DNA of 64,000 bases from GWE2-40-63 sp050179685 (GCA_050179685.1 JBFXEW010000014.1:1-64000); one strand, 5' to 3'; counted from the first letter of the stretch, positions 9,747-18,225 are shown. Translations and numbers: made by a program. Notes: generated by a model not told the origin, from the sequence alone.

Positions 9747-10565
9747 ATGATTAGTACAAAAGTCACATATCAGGTTTTCAGTAATAAAATGGTAATTATT
9801 CACTCATTTGCCGGTTTATTAATTGGATATTTTGTACTTCATCCAATAAGCATGGTAATTTATTGGTTTGAGCTAAATGATTCATCTTTTAATTGGCAAA
9901 AACTGGGATCCGTTTTCCTTGATAGTTTCATGCATTCTTTTAGTTTGCACATGATGCCAATGTCCATATCATTTGCAATCTTAGGATTAGTAGGAGGAAT
10001 TATTTCAGGTCTTTTTTATAAATCCATAAAAGATAAAAACGTTAAGCTTTATGGCAAAAAACAATTTCTTAAACAAAGTTTACCCTCTCTAATAGTAAAT
10101 GGCGAAAATGAATTTGTAGAATTTAAATCATCCTTACGGCACGATTACAGGCAAGTAAAAACAGATAAAAATCTTGAACAAGTAATACTTAAATCTATTG
10201 CAGGATTTTTAAATGCAAATGGAGGAACTTTAATAATTGGGGTGAATGATAACGGTGAACTTTTAGGATTAGCTAATGACTACTTTTCTTTAAAAAAGAA
10301 AAATAAAGATGGATTTCAGCAAAGAGTCATATTAATCGTATCAAATACTTTTGGGAGAAATGTTTGTTCCAAAATTCACATTTCATTTCACAATATTGAA
10401 GATAAAGAAATCTGTACCATAATAATTGAACCATCTATTCGCCCAATTTATTTCAATGAAGGAAATCGAACTATTTTCTTTCTAAGAACCGGGAACGTAA
10501 CCAATCCATTAACTACAAGTGAAACTGTAGAATATTTACAAACTAGAATATTAACTAAAACATAA
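9747..10565 (+). CDS. Membrane-anchored AlbA_2 (Schlafen-like) domain protein
   Basis: A 272-residue protein. Two hydrophobic segments (about 15-40 and 68-95) form a membrane hairpin. Residues 115-270 are an AlbA_2 domain: EFVEFKSSLR, then AGFLNANGGTLIIGVNDNGE and FFLRTGNVTNPL, the usual signature of this fold. AlbA_2 domains occur in predicted regulators and in Schlafen-related nucleic-acid or nucleotide enzymes. The reaction is not known, and the membrane fusion is uncommon. It lies just after the cus genes, separated by a hairpin, so it may not share their transcript. Confidence 0.6.
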   Translation: MISTKVTYQVFSNKMVIIHSFAGLLIGYFVLHPISMVIYWFELNDSSFNWQKLGSVFLDSFMHSFSLHMMPMSISFAILGLVGGIISGLFYKSIKDKNVKLYGKKQFLKQSLPSLIVNGENEFVEFKSSLRHDYRQVKTDKNLEQVILKSIAGFLNANGGTLIIGVNDNGELLGLANDYFSLKKKNKDGFQQRVILIVSNTFGRNVCSKIHISFHNIEDKEICTIIIEPSIRPIYFNEGNRTIFFLRTGNVTNPLTTSETVEYLQTRILTKT

Positions 10566-10570
10566 AGATC

Positions 10571-11095
10571 ATGAAAACAAAAACACTAATTTTTATATTG
10601 TTTGTATTTTTTTCAATCGACTCATTTGCTCAATTAAAATTTGATGGCAAAATTGATTCTAAATTCAAAACTTTTCAATTAGACGATGGCTCTTATAAGT
10701 ATGTAAAATACAATAAAAAGGAGCAGGTTCTTTTTATTTATAATATTGACAACTCGCTTTGGCGAGAAGTGAAGATGCCACTTCCAAAATATCATGTATT
10801 GGATGAACTAAAGCATATTTCAATTCATACATTTAACCAGGATAACCTGGTTGAATTGATATACTCCTGTGCTGTTTATTCACCAAACAGTAATTATCAA
10901 GATCCAAACGAAGATTTCTTTAGTGTTAATTTCACCCTAAATATTATTAACGAGTTGGGAGAATCTATTCTTAAGGTTCAGGATAGTAATGAAATGGAAA
11001 TTATTGATTCAAATGGAGAAAAAAAAATCATTGTTTATAAGCACATTGGCAATGGATATAAAGCCAAAGACGAAACTCTCATTTATTCTTTTTAA
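10571..11095 (+). CDS. Secreted protein of unknown function
   Basis: A 174-residue protein with a clear signal peptide (MKTKTLIFILFVFF...SFAQ). The mature part looks beta-rich, with many Tyr, Asp and Asn, and has no cysteine cluster or His-rich motif apart from a single Cys near residue 99. I do not recognise a family. It starts five bases after the AlbA_2 stop and ends directly against the next reading frame, so it lies in a tight plus-strand gene run. Confidence 0.55.
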   Translation: MKTKTLIFILFVFFSIDSFAQLKFDGKIDSKFKTFQLDDGSYKYVKYNKKEQVLFIYNIDNSLWREVKMPLPKYHVLDELKHISIHTFNQDNLVELIYSCAVYSPNSNYQDPNEDFFSVNFTLNIINELGESILKVQDSNEMEIIDSNGEKKIIVYKHIGNGYKAKDETLIYSF

Positions 11096-11143
11096 ATGAA
11101 CTTAATAAATGAATACATTACTAATATAAAAAAGGAGGTTGCT

Positions 11144-11473
11144 ATGAAAGATTTTGATAAAATAATAAAATACAGATTTAACAAATCGTTAAACGAATCA
11201 GAAATCTCGAAACTTCGACAACAACTCAAAGAAGTTGAAGGAATTGATTCTTTCGAAATATCAAGCAAATATATTTGTATTGAATACCTGCCATTTAAAC
11301 TCTCTAAAGAATCTATACAAGAAACATTAAATAATATAGGATATCCGGTTAAAATTGAGAAAAAGAAGAAGAAAGGATTATTTGCCCGCTTTATAGATAA
11401 ACTGGCAAAAAGTAATAAAGAAACATTTGGCAACCAAAAACTGGATTGCTGTGATTTAAAAAAGAATAATTAA
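11144..11473 (+). CDS. Cysteine-poor HMA-like small cytoplasmic protein
   Basis: The protein has 109 residues from the ATG at 11144, preceded by a strong AAAGGAGG ribosome-binding site at 11131-11138. A start at 11096 would abut the previous gene but has no such site. Residues 1-75 follow an HMA-like pattern (helix, strand FEISSKYICIEYLPF, helix, GYPVKIEK) but lack CxxC. A basic linker and a C-terminal DCCD follow, which could be the metal site. A shorter relative is next at 11493, and a similar domain ends the protein at 41802. Confidence 0.55.
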   Translation: MKDFDKIIKYRFNKSLNESEISKLRQQLKEVEGIDSFEISSKYICIEYLPFKLSKESIQETLNNIGYPVKIEKKKKKGLFARFIDKLAKSNKETFGNQKLDCCDLKKNN

Positions 11474-11492
11474 TAAACTAAAACTAAATATT

Positions 11493-11738
11493 ATGAAAAA
11501 TAAAAATTATTTAAAAAGACTGATTACTCAAAAAGTACTATCAGAAAAAGAGCAAAAAGAGTTTCGATTAAAGCTTAAAGGATTTTCCAATATTAATGGA
11601 ATTGAGAGCATTTGTCTGGAAGCGGAAGAACTATTTATTGAGTATAATCCACTAAAACTTAGTGAAAGAATTATCAATAGTGAATTAAGCAAAATTAATT
11701 TCCCGGCAAATAGCAAACAAATACATCAAGCTGCTTAA
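11493..11738 (+). CDS. Cysteine-less HMA-like small protein
   Basis: An 81-residue protein with the same pattern as its upstream neighbour: helix SEKEQKEFRLKL, strand ICLEAEELFIEYNPL, helix and a final strand. It has one cysteine, which is not in a CxxC loop. It could be a partner or degenerate copy of the 11144 product. No signal peptide is visible. Function unknown. Confidence 0.5.
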   Translation: MKNKNYLKRLITQKVLSEKEQKEFRLKLKGFSNINGIESICLEAEELFIEYNPLKLSERIINSELSKINFPANSKQIHQAA

Positions 11739-11797
11739 GGAAAGGTTGAATATGAAACTAACTTTTAAGTAAAACAAAATAACGAATAAGATGTGCT

Positions 11798-12007
11798 ATG
11801 TTTTTGAAAATGTTGATTATAACAATTATCCTGGTTGCTATCATTATGTTAGCACTGGGAGTTAAGCTTCTTTTTAATAAAGATGCAGAATTTACTTCCC
11901 ATTCATGTAGCATTCATGAAAGCACCAATAATGAAGATGAGGATAGTGCTTGTTCTATTTGTCAGTTAAAGGATATAGCAGATTGTCCTGAAATTAAAGA
12001 AAATTAA
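11798..12007 (+). CDS. Small single-pass membrane protein with Cys/His tail
   Basis: A 69-residue protein. Residues 4-26 form one membrane segment (LIITIILVAIIMLALGVKLL). The short tail holds four to five cysteines and two histidines (HSCSIH, ACSIC, ADC), a likely metal or disulphide site. An in-frame ATG four codons later is also possible as start. It sits between the HMA-like genes and the P-II gene. Function unknown. Confidence 0.5.
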   Translation: MFLKMLIITIILVAIIMLALGVKLLFNKDAEFTSHSCSIHESTNNEDEDSACSICQLKDIADCPEIKEN

Positions 12008-12034
12008 TTTTTTTATAATTTAAAAACTAAAACT

Positions 12035-12376
12035 ATGAAACTCATAAAAGCATATATAAGACAAAGAAAAATGGAAGAGGTGTATCGCGCTTTAAAATCT
12101 GATGGATTTTGCTGCATGACAATGGCTGAGTGCGAAGGCACAGGTCGCTATTCCGACCATGAAAAAGAACATGTAAGTGTAAAATATCCTTATGCAGATG
12201 CATACCGGGTAATTAAGCTGGAAATACTCGTAGCAGACGAACATGTTAAACCAGTTGTAACCTTGATTAGAAAAAATGGAAGAACAGGTTATCGTGGCGA
12301 TGGAATGATTATAATTTCTCCTGTTGATGAAGTGTATAAAGTTAGAAATGACGAAAACGGAATTTTAGCAGTTTAA
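12035..12376 (+). CDS. P-II-like signalling protein (metal-associated group)
   Basis: A 113-residue protein of P-II size and pattern: MKLIKAYIRQRK at the start, a T-loop region around residues 37-52, and GRTGYRGDGMIIISPVDEVYKVR at the end (its B/C-loop and final strand). The classical GlnB/GlnK T-loop with Tyr51 is not obvious. P-II proteins beside RND metal pumps form a group separate from nitrogen regulators, and this gene fits it. A second copy is at 34674. The ligand and target are unknown. Confidence 0.75.
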   Translation: MKLIKAYIRQRKMEEVYRALKSDGFCCMTMAECEGTGRYSDHEKEHVSVKYPYADAYRVIKLEILVADEHVKPVVTLIRKNGRTGYRGDGMIIISPVDEVYKVRNDENGILAV

Positions 12377-12414
12377 ATAAAAAATATAAAAATATTCAAT
12401 AACAACCAGTTGCT

Positions 12415-13761
12415 ATGCAATGCTGTGATAAAATAAACTGTTTTGAAAAAGGACATTTATGTGTGCCGGAGTCAAACCTTCCCCGGATAATAATTGTAGG
12501 AGGGGGATTTGCCGGATTAAATCTGGTTAAATCTTTGAAAAATATGAAGGTTCAGCTTGTGTTATTGGATAAAAACAATTTTCATCAGTTTATTCCATTA
12601 CTTTATCAGGTTGCCACAAGTGGAATTGAGCCTGACAATATTATTTTTCCCTTTAGGAAAGTATTTAATGACTACAAGAATGTTGTATATCGAATGACTG
12701 AGGTTCTAAGCATTAACTCAACTACTAATATATTAAATACAACAGTTGGTTCAATTAGTTATGATTTTCTGGTAGTTGCATGTGGCAGCGAAACAAACTT
12801 TTACGGAAATAAGGGGTTTGAAAATTTTGGCCAGGGGTTAAAATCAATTACTGATGCACTGAATATTCGTAGCCAACTGCTGAAAAACCTGGAAAAAGCT
12901 ACGGTTACCTGTTTAAAAGAAGAAAAGGAAACTTTAAGTAGTATAGCCGTAATTGGAGGTGGCCCGGCAGGAGTTGAGATAGCAGGAGCACTGGCAGAGT
13001 TTAAAAGATATGTATTACCAAAGGATTACCCTGAGTTACAAAACATTGAAGTGAAAATATTTCTGTTAGAAGCAACCGATAGGCTCTTGCAATGGATGCC
13101 AGGGAAGCTTTCAGAAAAAACACTGAAATACCTAACTGATTTGAAGGTAAATGTTAGGCTTAACTCTCCAATAAAATCATACGACGGGATTCAGGTAACG
13201 TTAGAAAACGGAGAAAAATTAAAGGCTGCAAGTTTTATATGGACAGCCGGTGTAAAAGGCACAAATATGCAAGGATTACCTTCAAACATAAAAAGTAAAC
13301 AAAATCGATTAATTGTAGATGAATTTAATCGGATTCATTCCCTGAAAAATGTGTTTGCGATCGGCGATATTGCCATGATGAACACTGAAGAGTATCCTTC
13401 TGGTCATCCGATGGTTGCACAAGTAGCTATTCAGCAGGGAAAAGCTTTGGCAGCAAATCTGATGAGAATGATTCATCATGAATCTTTAATACCGTTTAAG
13501 TACAGGGATAAAGGCTCCATGGCCACAATTGGGAAGAAAAAGGCTGTTGCAACAATTAAAAATCTGGAATTCGGTGGTTTTTTTGCCTGGTTAATCTGGT
13601 CATTTATTCATTTAATGTCCATAATGGGTGTACGAAATAAAGTATTGGTTGCAGTAAACTGGCTTTGGAGTTATTTTAATTATGATAAAGGCGACAGGGT
13701 GATTATTGATAGATGCAAGGATGATTACAAAACAGAACAACAGGAAGTAATTATTAATTAA
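12415..13761 (+). CDS. Type II NADH dehydrogenase-like flavoprotein
   Basis: A 448-residue NAD(P)/FAD oxidoreductase. The FAD motif IIIVGGGFAGLNLVK is at about 25-39, the NADH motif IAVIGGGPAGVEIAGAL at about 178-194, and FAIGDIAMM near 318. The C-terminal amphipathic/membrane region matches monotopic NDH-2 quinone reductases. An N-terminal extension of about 20 residues has four cysteines (QCC, NC, LC), which is not usual for NDH-2 and could bind metal. It is followed 12 bases later by an ICMT-like gene. NDH-2 enzymes have been linked to Cu(II) reduction; such a role here is inference. Confidence 0.8.
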   Translation: MQCCDKINCFEKGHLCVPESNLPRIIIVGGGFAGLNLVKSLKNMKVQLVLLDKNNFHQFIPLLYQVATSGIEPDNIIFPFRKVFNDYKNVVYRMTEVLSINSTTNILNTTVGSISYDFLVVACGSETNFYGNKGFENFGQGLKSITDALNIRSQLLKNLEKATVTCLKEEKETLSSIAVIGGGPAGVEIAGALAEFKRYVLPKDYPELQNIEVKIFLLEATDRLLQWMPGKLSEKTLKYLTDLKVNVRLNSPIKSYDGIQVTLENGEKLKAASFIWTAGVKGTNMQGLPSNIKSKQNRLIVDEFNRIHSLKNVFAIGDIAMMNTEEYPSGHPMVAQVAIQQGKALAANLMRMIHHESLIPFKYRDKGSMATIGKKKAVATIKNLEFGGFFAWLIWSFIHLMSIMGVRNKVLVAVNWLWSYFNYDKGDRVIIDRCKDDYKTEQQEVIIN

Positions 13762-13773
13762 AATATTAAAAAT

Positions 13774-14424
13774 ATGCATGGAATAGATTATGGAGGTTTT
13801 GCGTATGGTTTATGGACAATAGTAATGTTCAGTATTCTAATTACTTTATTTCTTATATTTAGTTATGTAAAACCTAAAAATAAATTTGAATGGCGTTCAA
13901 TGGGTGCTTTTATTGGCTTCATTGCCGCGTTATTTACCGAAATGTATGGAATTCCTCTTACCATATATTTCCTTACAGGATGGTTAGGAACCAAATACCC
14001 TGTAATTGATCCATTCTCACACTCAAGCGGTCATTTGGTACTTGTTTTTTTGGGTTTATCTCATAGTTCCTGGGCAATGGCCATACTGCACATCATTACC
14101 AATGCCATCATATTTTTTGGTTTCTGCATAGTGTATAAAGGATGGCAGAAAATTCATGCGGCAAAAAGCGATGAACTTGTAATAGATGGAATTTATAAAT
14201 ATATCAGACATCCTCAATATGTTGGCATGTGGCTTATTACTGTAGGTTTTTTAATACAATGGCCTACCTTGATTACTTTGATATTTATGTGGCCTATACT
14301 TATGATATTGTACCATCGACTTTCTAAAAGGGAAGAAAAATTATTGTATGAGAAATTTGGAAAAAAGTTTGAACGGTATAAGAAGAAAGTGCCAGCATAT
14401 ATACCAAGAATTGTATACAAATAA
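13774..14424 (+). CDS. ICMT/PEMT-like membrane methyltransferase
   Basis: A 216-residue protein with about five membrane segments. The C-terminal half has the isoprenylcysteine carboxylmethyltransferase signature: YIRHPQYVGMWLI for SAM binding, then KREEKLLYEKFG and RYKKKVPAYIPR. It is the most distant of three such genes in the window; the others (36989, 45645) each overlap a metal exporter. The bacterial substrate is unknown. It sits right after the NDH-2-like gene. Confidence 0.75.
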   Translation: MHGIDYGGFAYGLWTIVMFSILITLFLIFSYVKPKNKFEWRSMGAFIGFIAALFTEMYGIPLTIYFLTGWLGTKYPVIDPFSHSSGHLVLVFLGLSHSSWAMAILHIITNAIIFFGFCIVYKGWQKIHAAKSDELVIDGIYKYIRHPQYVGMWLITVGFLIQWPTLITLIFMWPILMILYHRLSKREEKLLYEKFGKKFERYKKKVPAYIPRIVYK

Positions 14425-14435
14425 ATATAATTATT

Positions 14436-14678
14436 ATGAAATACAACAAACATAAGCTCTGGATGATAATCGGCTGTGTATTACCACTACTCTTCATCTT
14501 CTTGGCACCATCACTGGGAATTAAAAACAATATTTCAATATTCATTTTTATATCAGTCATGTTTGTCTTTCATCTCTTAATGCCTCATGATCATGGAGGT
14601 AATCACCATGAACAAAACAATAAAGGTATACAATCTAATGACAAAACCTTAAATATTAAAAATCATGAAAACCATTAA
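14436..14678 (+). CDS. Small membrane protein with His-rich tail (DUF2933-like)
   Basis: An 80-residue protein with two hydrophobic segments (about 9-25 and 31-47) and a tail HDHGGNHHEQ plus a final NHENH. Size and layout resemble DUF2933 membrane proteins of metal-resistance clusters, but the match is by pattern only. It overlaps the start of the next gene by 14 bases, indicating co-translation. The His tail could bind metal. Confidence 0.5.
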   Translation: MKYNKHKLWMIIGCVLPLLFIFLAPSLGIKNNISIFIFISVMFVFHLLMPHDHGGNHHEQNNKGIQSNDKTLNIKNHENH

Positions 14679-14943
14679 TATTAGACGATTAGGTCTTGCT
14701 TTCGGATTAACAGGTACACTCTTATATCTTGGATGTGTTATTTTAATGACAACTGTAGGCCGGGATGCTAGTGTCCAATTTTTTAACAGCTTATTGCATG
14801 GAATTGATACTTCTTCAATAATTAGAATGAATGTGCCTTTGTGGGAAGTACTCATTGGAATTATAGAAACTTTTATTTTAGGTTGGCTCATTGGGGCATG
14901 CATAGCTGCTTTTTATAATCTCACTGCAAAAAATAAAGTATAA
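14665..14943 (+). CDS. DUF5676 family membrane protein
   Basis: A 92-residue protein with two membrane segments (about 9-32 and 62-84). The pattern RLGLAFGLTGTLLYLGC and the final WLIGACIAAFYN fits DUF5676, a family found next to copper ATPases and P-II-like genes. Its function is not known. It overlaps the previous gene and lies 20 bases before a DUF3347 lipoprotein. Confidence 0.65.
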   Translation: MKTINIRRLGLAFGLTGTLLYLGCVILMTTVGRDASVQFFNSLLHGIDTSSIIRMNVPLWEVLIGIIETFILGWLIGACIAAFYNLTAKNKV

Positions 14944-14963
14944 ATATTAATTATAAATAAACC

Positions 14964-15647
14964 ATGAAAATAAAAAAACAATTCTTACAGTTAAGTGTGT
15001 TTTCTACTTTTCTATTGTTTACTGCTTGTGGAGGTAACAGTCAGCAAAAAACAAGCGAACAGAATCCACTAAATAATGAAAATGAACCTATGAATATGCA
15101 AGACCAGAATAAAAGCACGACTGACATGCATAAGAAACATTTTGGTCTCGCAAATAATTTTACACACAAAGACATCGTAGTTCTTGAGCATAAGTATAAG
15201 CTTGATAAATCATCCAAATCGGAAATGAAACAAGTAATTAATTCCTATTTACAAATAAATAAAGCATTATTTATTGATGACGAGAATGCTACAAACTTAG
15301 CTATTGCGTTGATGACTGAAAAGGTAGGGGCAGTCACTGCTAAAGATTTTAAGGGAGAAGGTCTCGTTGCATGGGGAAATCATAAAACTTTATATCTAAG
15401 CAAACTGAAGGAAATGCTTCATATTAAAGGGTTGGATAACAAACGTTCCTATTTCAGCCATATCTCCGAAATCATGTATTGCACAATAAAAAGTTTTGAA
15501 CTAGATACAAGTGAACTTTATGCAGTTTATTGTCCAATGGCATTCGATAATAACGGGGCATACTGGATCAGCAATACCAAAAATATTATGAATCCCTATT
15601 TTGGTGCAGAAATGCCAAAGTGTGGAGAAATAAAAGAAGAATTATAA
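14964..15647 (+). CDS. DUF3347 lipoprotein
   Basis: A 227-residue protein with a lipobox (LLFTACGG), so membrane-anchored in the periplasm or outer membrane. After a Met/Asn/Gln-rich linker, residues about 85-225 form a DUF3347 domain ending in YCPMAFDNNGAYWIS and NPYFGAEMPKCGE, as in the CusB-like adaptor at 7841. The conserved Cys, Met and His residues suggest Cu/Ag binding. It may be a free-standing version of the adaptor's C-terminal domain. Confidence 0.7.
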   Translation: MKIKKQFLQLSVFSTFLLFTACGGNSQQKTSEQNPLNNENEPMNMQDQNKSTTDMHKKHFGLANNFTHKDIVVLEHKYKLDKSSKSEMKQVINSYLQINKALFIDDENATNLAIALMTEKVGAVTAKDFKGEGLVAWGNHKTLYLSKLKEMLHIKGLDNKRSYFSHISEIMYCTIKSFELDTSELYAVYCPMAFDNNGAYWISNTKNIMNPYFGAEMPKCGEIKEEL

Positions 15648-15667
15648 ACATTAAATAAAAAAAAGCA

Positions 15668-16252
15668 ATGAAAAAAACAATAATTATGTTATGCCTGGCT
15701 TTAGTAAGCTGGGGAGCAAATGCCCAACACGATCATTCAAAAATGAGTCATTCAGAAAATAAAAATTCTGAAATGATGGATAACTCTTCTCTTTCATCTT
15801 CAATAAAAGTTGGTTTTTCAAGGTCAGTAACTTCAATAGTGGATAACTACCTGGCTTTAAAAAATGCATTAATAGAAGATAATAGCAAGAAAGCAGCAGA
15901 TTCAGGTAAAATGTTGTATCAGGCGATTGTGAATTTCAATTCTCCAGAACAGTCAGAATCTCAAAAAAATGAAATAAAAGATATTCTGGAAGATGCAAAA
16001 GAACATGCAGAACATATTTCCGAAAACAGAAACGATATCGGTCATCAAAGGGAACACTTTGAAATTTTAAGTAAGGATATTAAAGATTTAGTTCTAATTA
16101 CCGGAGCTGACAGAACTTTATATCAGATATTTTGCCCAATGTATAACAAAGGTGCTATATGGTTAAGCGAATCTAACGAGATAAGGAATCCTTTTTTTGG
16201 TAGTAAAATGATGAAATGCGGTGAAGTACAACAAAAAATCACAGTTAAATGA
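15668..16252 (+). CDS. Secreted DUF3347 protein
   Basis: A 194-residue protein with a signal peptide ending ANAQ, a His/Met stretch (HDHSKMSH), and a DUF3347 domain ending IFCPMYNKGAIWLS and NPFFGSKMMKCGE. It is the third DUF3347 copy in the window, after 7841 and 14964. Its stop overlaps the start of the haem-binding gene as ATGA, so the two are translationally coupled. Probable periplasmic metal-binding protein. Confidence 0.7.
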   Translation: MKKTIIMLCLALVSWGANAQHDHSKMSHSENKNSEMMDNSSLSSSIKVGFSRSVTSIVDNYLALKNALIEDNSKKAADSGKMLYQAIVNFNSPEQSESQKNEIKDILEDAKEHAEHISENRNDIGHQREHFEILSKDIKDLVLITGADRTLYQIFCPMYNKGAIWLSESNEIRNPFFGSKMMKCGEVQQKITVK

Positions 16253-16704
16253 AACTTCTTAAACGGATAATAATCGCAATATTGATTATTCTGGTGGGTT
16301 TGCAATTTATACCCACCAGAACTAATCAAAGCAATGAAAAATTATCATCAGCCTTTGAAAAAGCATACCATGTTACGGAAGATGCGAAATTGATCTTGAT
16401 TAACTCTTGCTATAACTGTCATAGCAATAACACTAACTATCCCTGGTATAGCAGAGTGCAGCCAATTGGTTTGTTCCTGGAAAATCATATAAATAAAGGT
16501 AAGGAACAATTAAATTTTAGCGAATTCGGAACATACTCGATTAGAAAACAAAAAAGCAAACTAACATCAATGGTATATCAAATTGAGAACGGAAGTATGC
16601 CCCTGGCCTCATACACCTTTATCCATCGCGATGCACAATTAAATCAAAAAGATAAAAATGTTCTAATAGTTTATTTGAATAATTTAAAAGATAGTTTACA
16701 ATAA
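16249..16704 (+). CDS. Haem-binding domain protein (Haem_bd, c-type)
   Basis: A 151-residue protein anchored by an N-terminal membrane segment (residues 6-22). It carries a c-type haem motif CYNCH at 54-58, followed by NYPWYSRVQPIG, the signature of the Haem_bd family. A Met at about 120 (GSMPL) could be the second iron ligand. Periplasmic redox role probable; partner unknown. It overlaps the DUF3347 gene by four bases. Confidence 0.75.
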   Translation: MKLLKRIIIAILIILVGLQFIPTRTNQSNEKLSSAFEKAYHVTEDAKLILINSCYNCHSNNTNYPWYSRVQPIGLFLENHINKGKEQLNFSEFGTYSIRKQKSKLTSMVYQIENGSMPLASYTFIHRDAQLNQKDKNVLIVYLNNLKDSLQ

Positions 16705-16715
16705 AAATATTTGTA

Positions 16716-17276
16716 ATGAAAATTTTCATCAAAAACATGGTCTGTAACAGATGCATACTTTCTGTTAATCGAATATTTAAAAATAACGGCATTATAGATA
16801 TAAATGTTAAGCTAGGCCTTGTTGAAATTGAGCAAACAGTTTCAGAAAATCAGTTAAAAAAAATCTCAAATGATCTTAAAAAAGTTGGATTCGAAATTAT
16901 TAGTGATAACAAAAGCCGATTGATTGAACAGATAAAAAATATCACCATAGATTTTGTTTATAATCAGCATGAAAATATTAAAGGAAACTTTTCTGATTAT
17001 TTATCAGATAAACTAACTATGGACTATAACTATATAAGTGCGCTTTTTTCATCTGTAGAAGGAATCACTATTGAAAAATACATAATAAACCTTAAAACTG
17101 AGCGAGTGAAAGAACTACTAGTTTATGATGAAAAAACATTAAGTGAAATTGCTTACGAAATGGGGTACAGCAGTATAGCACATTTATCGGGGCAGTTTAA
17201 AAAAGTAACAGGTTTTACTCCAACATATTTTAAAAACCTGAGTGAACAAAAAAGAAAATTTATTGATAATGTTTGA
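16716..17276 (+). CDS. AraC-type regulator with N-terminal HMA-like domain (second copy)
   Basis: A 186-residue paralogue of the 1478 product: an HMA-like domain with IKNMVCNRC (CxxC) at residues 5-13, then an AraC domain with LSEIAYEMGYSS and FKKVTGFTPTYF. Most residues of the second half match the first copy. Having two such sensors, one heading the cus block and one within the copper ATPase block, suggests separate targets or different metal sensitivity. It follows the haem gene by 11 bases but may also control the promoter just downstream at 17338. Confidence 0.75.
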   Translation: MKIFIKNMVCNRCILSVNRIFKNNGIIDINVKLGLVEIEQTVSENQLKKISNDLKKVGFEIISDNKSRLIEQIKNITIDFVYNQHENIKGNFSDYLSDKLTMDYNYISALFSSVEGITIEKYIINLKTERVKELLVYDEKTLSEIAYEMGYSSIAHLSGQFKKVTGFTPTYFKNLSEQKRKFIDNV

Positions 17277-17337
17277 ATACATGAAATTATATAAAAGAAT
17301 CAATGAATTATATAACGCAATCATTAATAGCGTGTTG

Positions 17338-17345
17338 TATCTTTG
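17338..17345 (+). promoter_or_regulatory. Candidate -7 element TATCTTTG
   Basis: Matches TAnnTTTG 31 nt before the ATG at 17377. No clear -33 TTTG is seen. It would give the metal-binding genes from 17377 on their own start of transcription. Confidence 0.35.
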
Positions 17346-17376
17346 AACTATAGTAAATCAATAAAAAAACACTATT

Positions 17377-17598
17377 ATGAAAAACTTTAATAAAATATTT
17401 ACTGGATCAGGCTCAAAAAAAGAAGCCCCACAATCTCACTCATGTTGTAGTGGCCCTGAACATAGAAAACAACATGGCAACAATTCCTTAAAAACAGAAA
17501 AACACCAATGCCCTATGAAATGTGAAGGAGATAAAACGTATGATTCTAAAGGGAATTGCCCTGTTTGTAATATGCACCTTGTATTATTAGATGCATAA
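17377..17598 (+). CDS. Small heavy-metal-binding-domain protein
   Basis: A 73-residue protein without a signal peptide. Its C-terminal half is a zinc-ribbon-like metal domain, CPMKCEGDKTY followed by GNCPVCNMHL, the same type found three times at the start of the ATPase at 20092. The N-terminal half has HSCCSGPEH. Likely a cytoplasmic copper-binding protein or chaperone for the ATPase; inference from domain sharing. Confidence 0.65.
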   Translation: MKNFNKIFTGSGSKKEAPQSHSCCSGPEHRKQHGNNSLKTEKHQCPMKCEGDKTYDSKGNCPVCNMHLVLLDA

Positions 17599-17672
17599 AA
17601 CGATCATCAATTACTAATATTAGTCACAAATATTTATAAAAATAATGTAAAACAAAATTAAAATTTATTATT

Positions 17673-18215
17673 ATGAAAACACTAACAATTTTATTCTCAA
17701 TGTTAACACTATTGACTTTCAGTAGTTACAGTCAAAATGCAGATGTAAAAAAACTGCTTGATAATCATGAAACACGAACTGAAATTTTCAATTCTATTGT
17801 TGGAAGTCATGAACTTATGACAGAATTTATGAATGTTATGAGAAATGATGAACATGCCGCTATGATGATGAAAAATGAACAGCATCAAATGGGCGAAATG
17901 AAATCAGATCAGGATATGATGAAAATGAAAAGCACTCATGAGATGATGAATGACGAAAATATGATGAAGATGATGGAGATGATTAAAAGCAATCCTGAAA
18001 TGATGCAAAAAATGATGGGTAATATGATGGAAATGTCCAAGAAGGATTCTACCATGAGCCATAAAATGGCTGATATGATGACTGCGCACCCTGAAATGAT
18101 GAAAATGTGCATGCAAAAAATGAAAGAAAAAGGAATAATGGGTGCTGATGGAAAAATGAAAATGATGGATACTGAAAATCAATCAGAGAAAAAAGAACAC
18201 AATCATCAACATTAA
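17673..18215 (+). CDS. Methionine-rich periplasmic protein
   Basis: A 180-residue protein with a signal peptide ending SYSQ. By my count 40 of 180 residues are Met, many in MM or MxM steps (DMMKMKSTHEMM, NMMKMMEM), with a His-rich end (EHNHQH). Met and His clusters are ligands for Cu(I)/Ag(I), as in SilE/PcoE-like buffers, so a metal sponge role is likely, but there is no direct family match. The antisense strand reads as a His-rich open frame only because ATG is CAT in reverse. Confidence 0.6.
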   Translation: MKTLTILFSMLTLLTFSSYSQNADVKKLLDNHETRTEIFNSIVGSHELMTEFMNVMRNDEHAAMMMKNEQHQMGEMKSDQDMMKMKSTHEMMNDENMMKMMEMIKSNPEMMQKMMGNMMEMSKKDSTMSHKMADMMTAHPEMMKMCMQKMKEKGIMGADGKMKMMDTENQSEKKEHNHQH

Positions 18216-18225
18216 AATCACAGCT

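Noticed and set aside
17904..18182. His-rich 92-codon open frame on the minus strand
   Set aside because: It is the reverse of the Met-rich gene: ATG codons read as CAT (His). No start signal or independent support.
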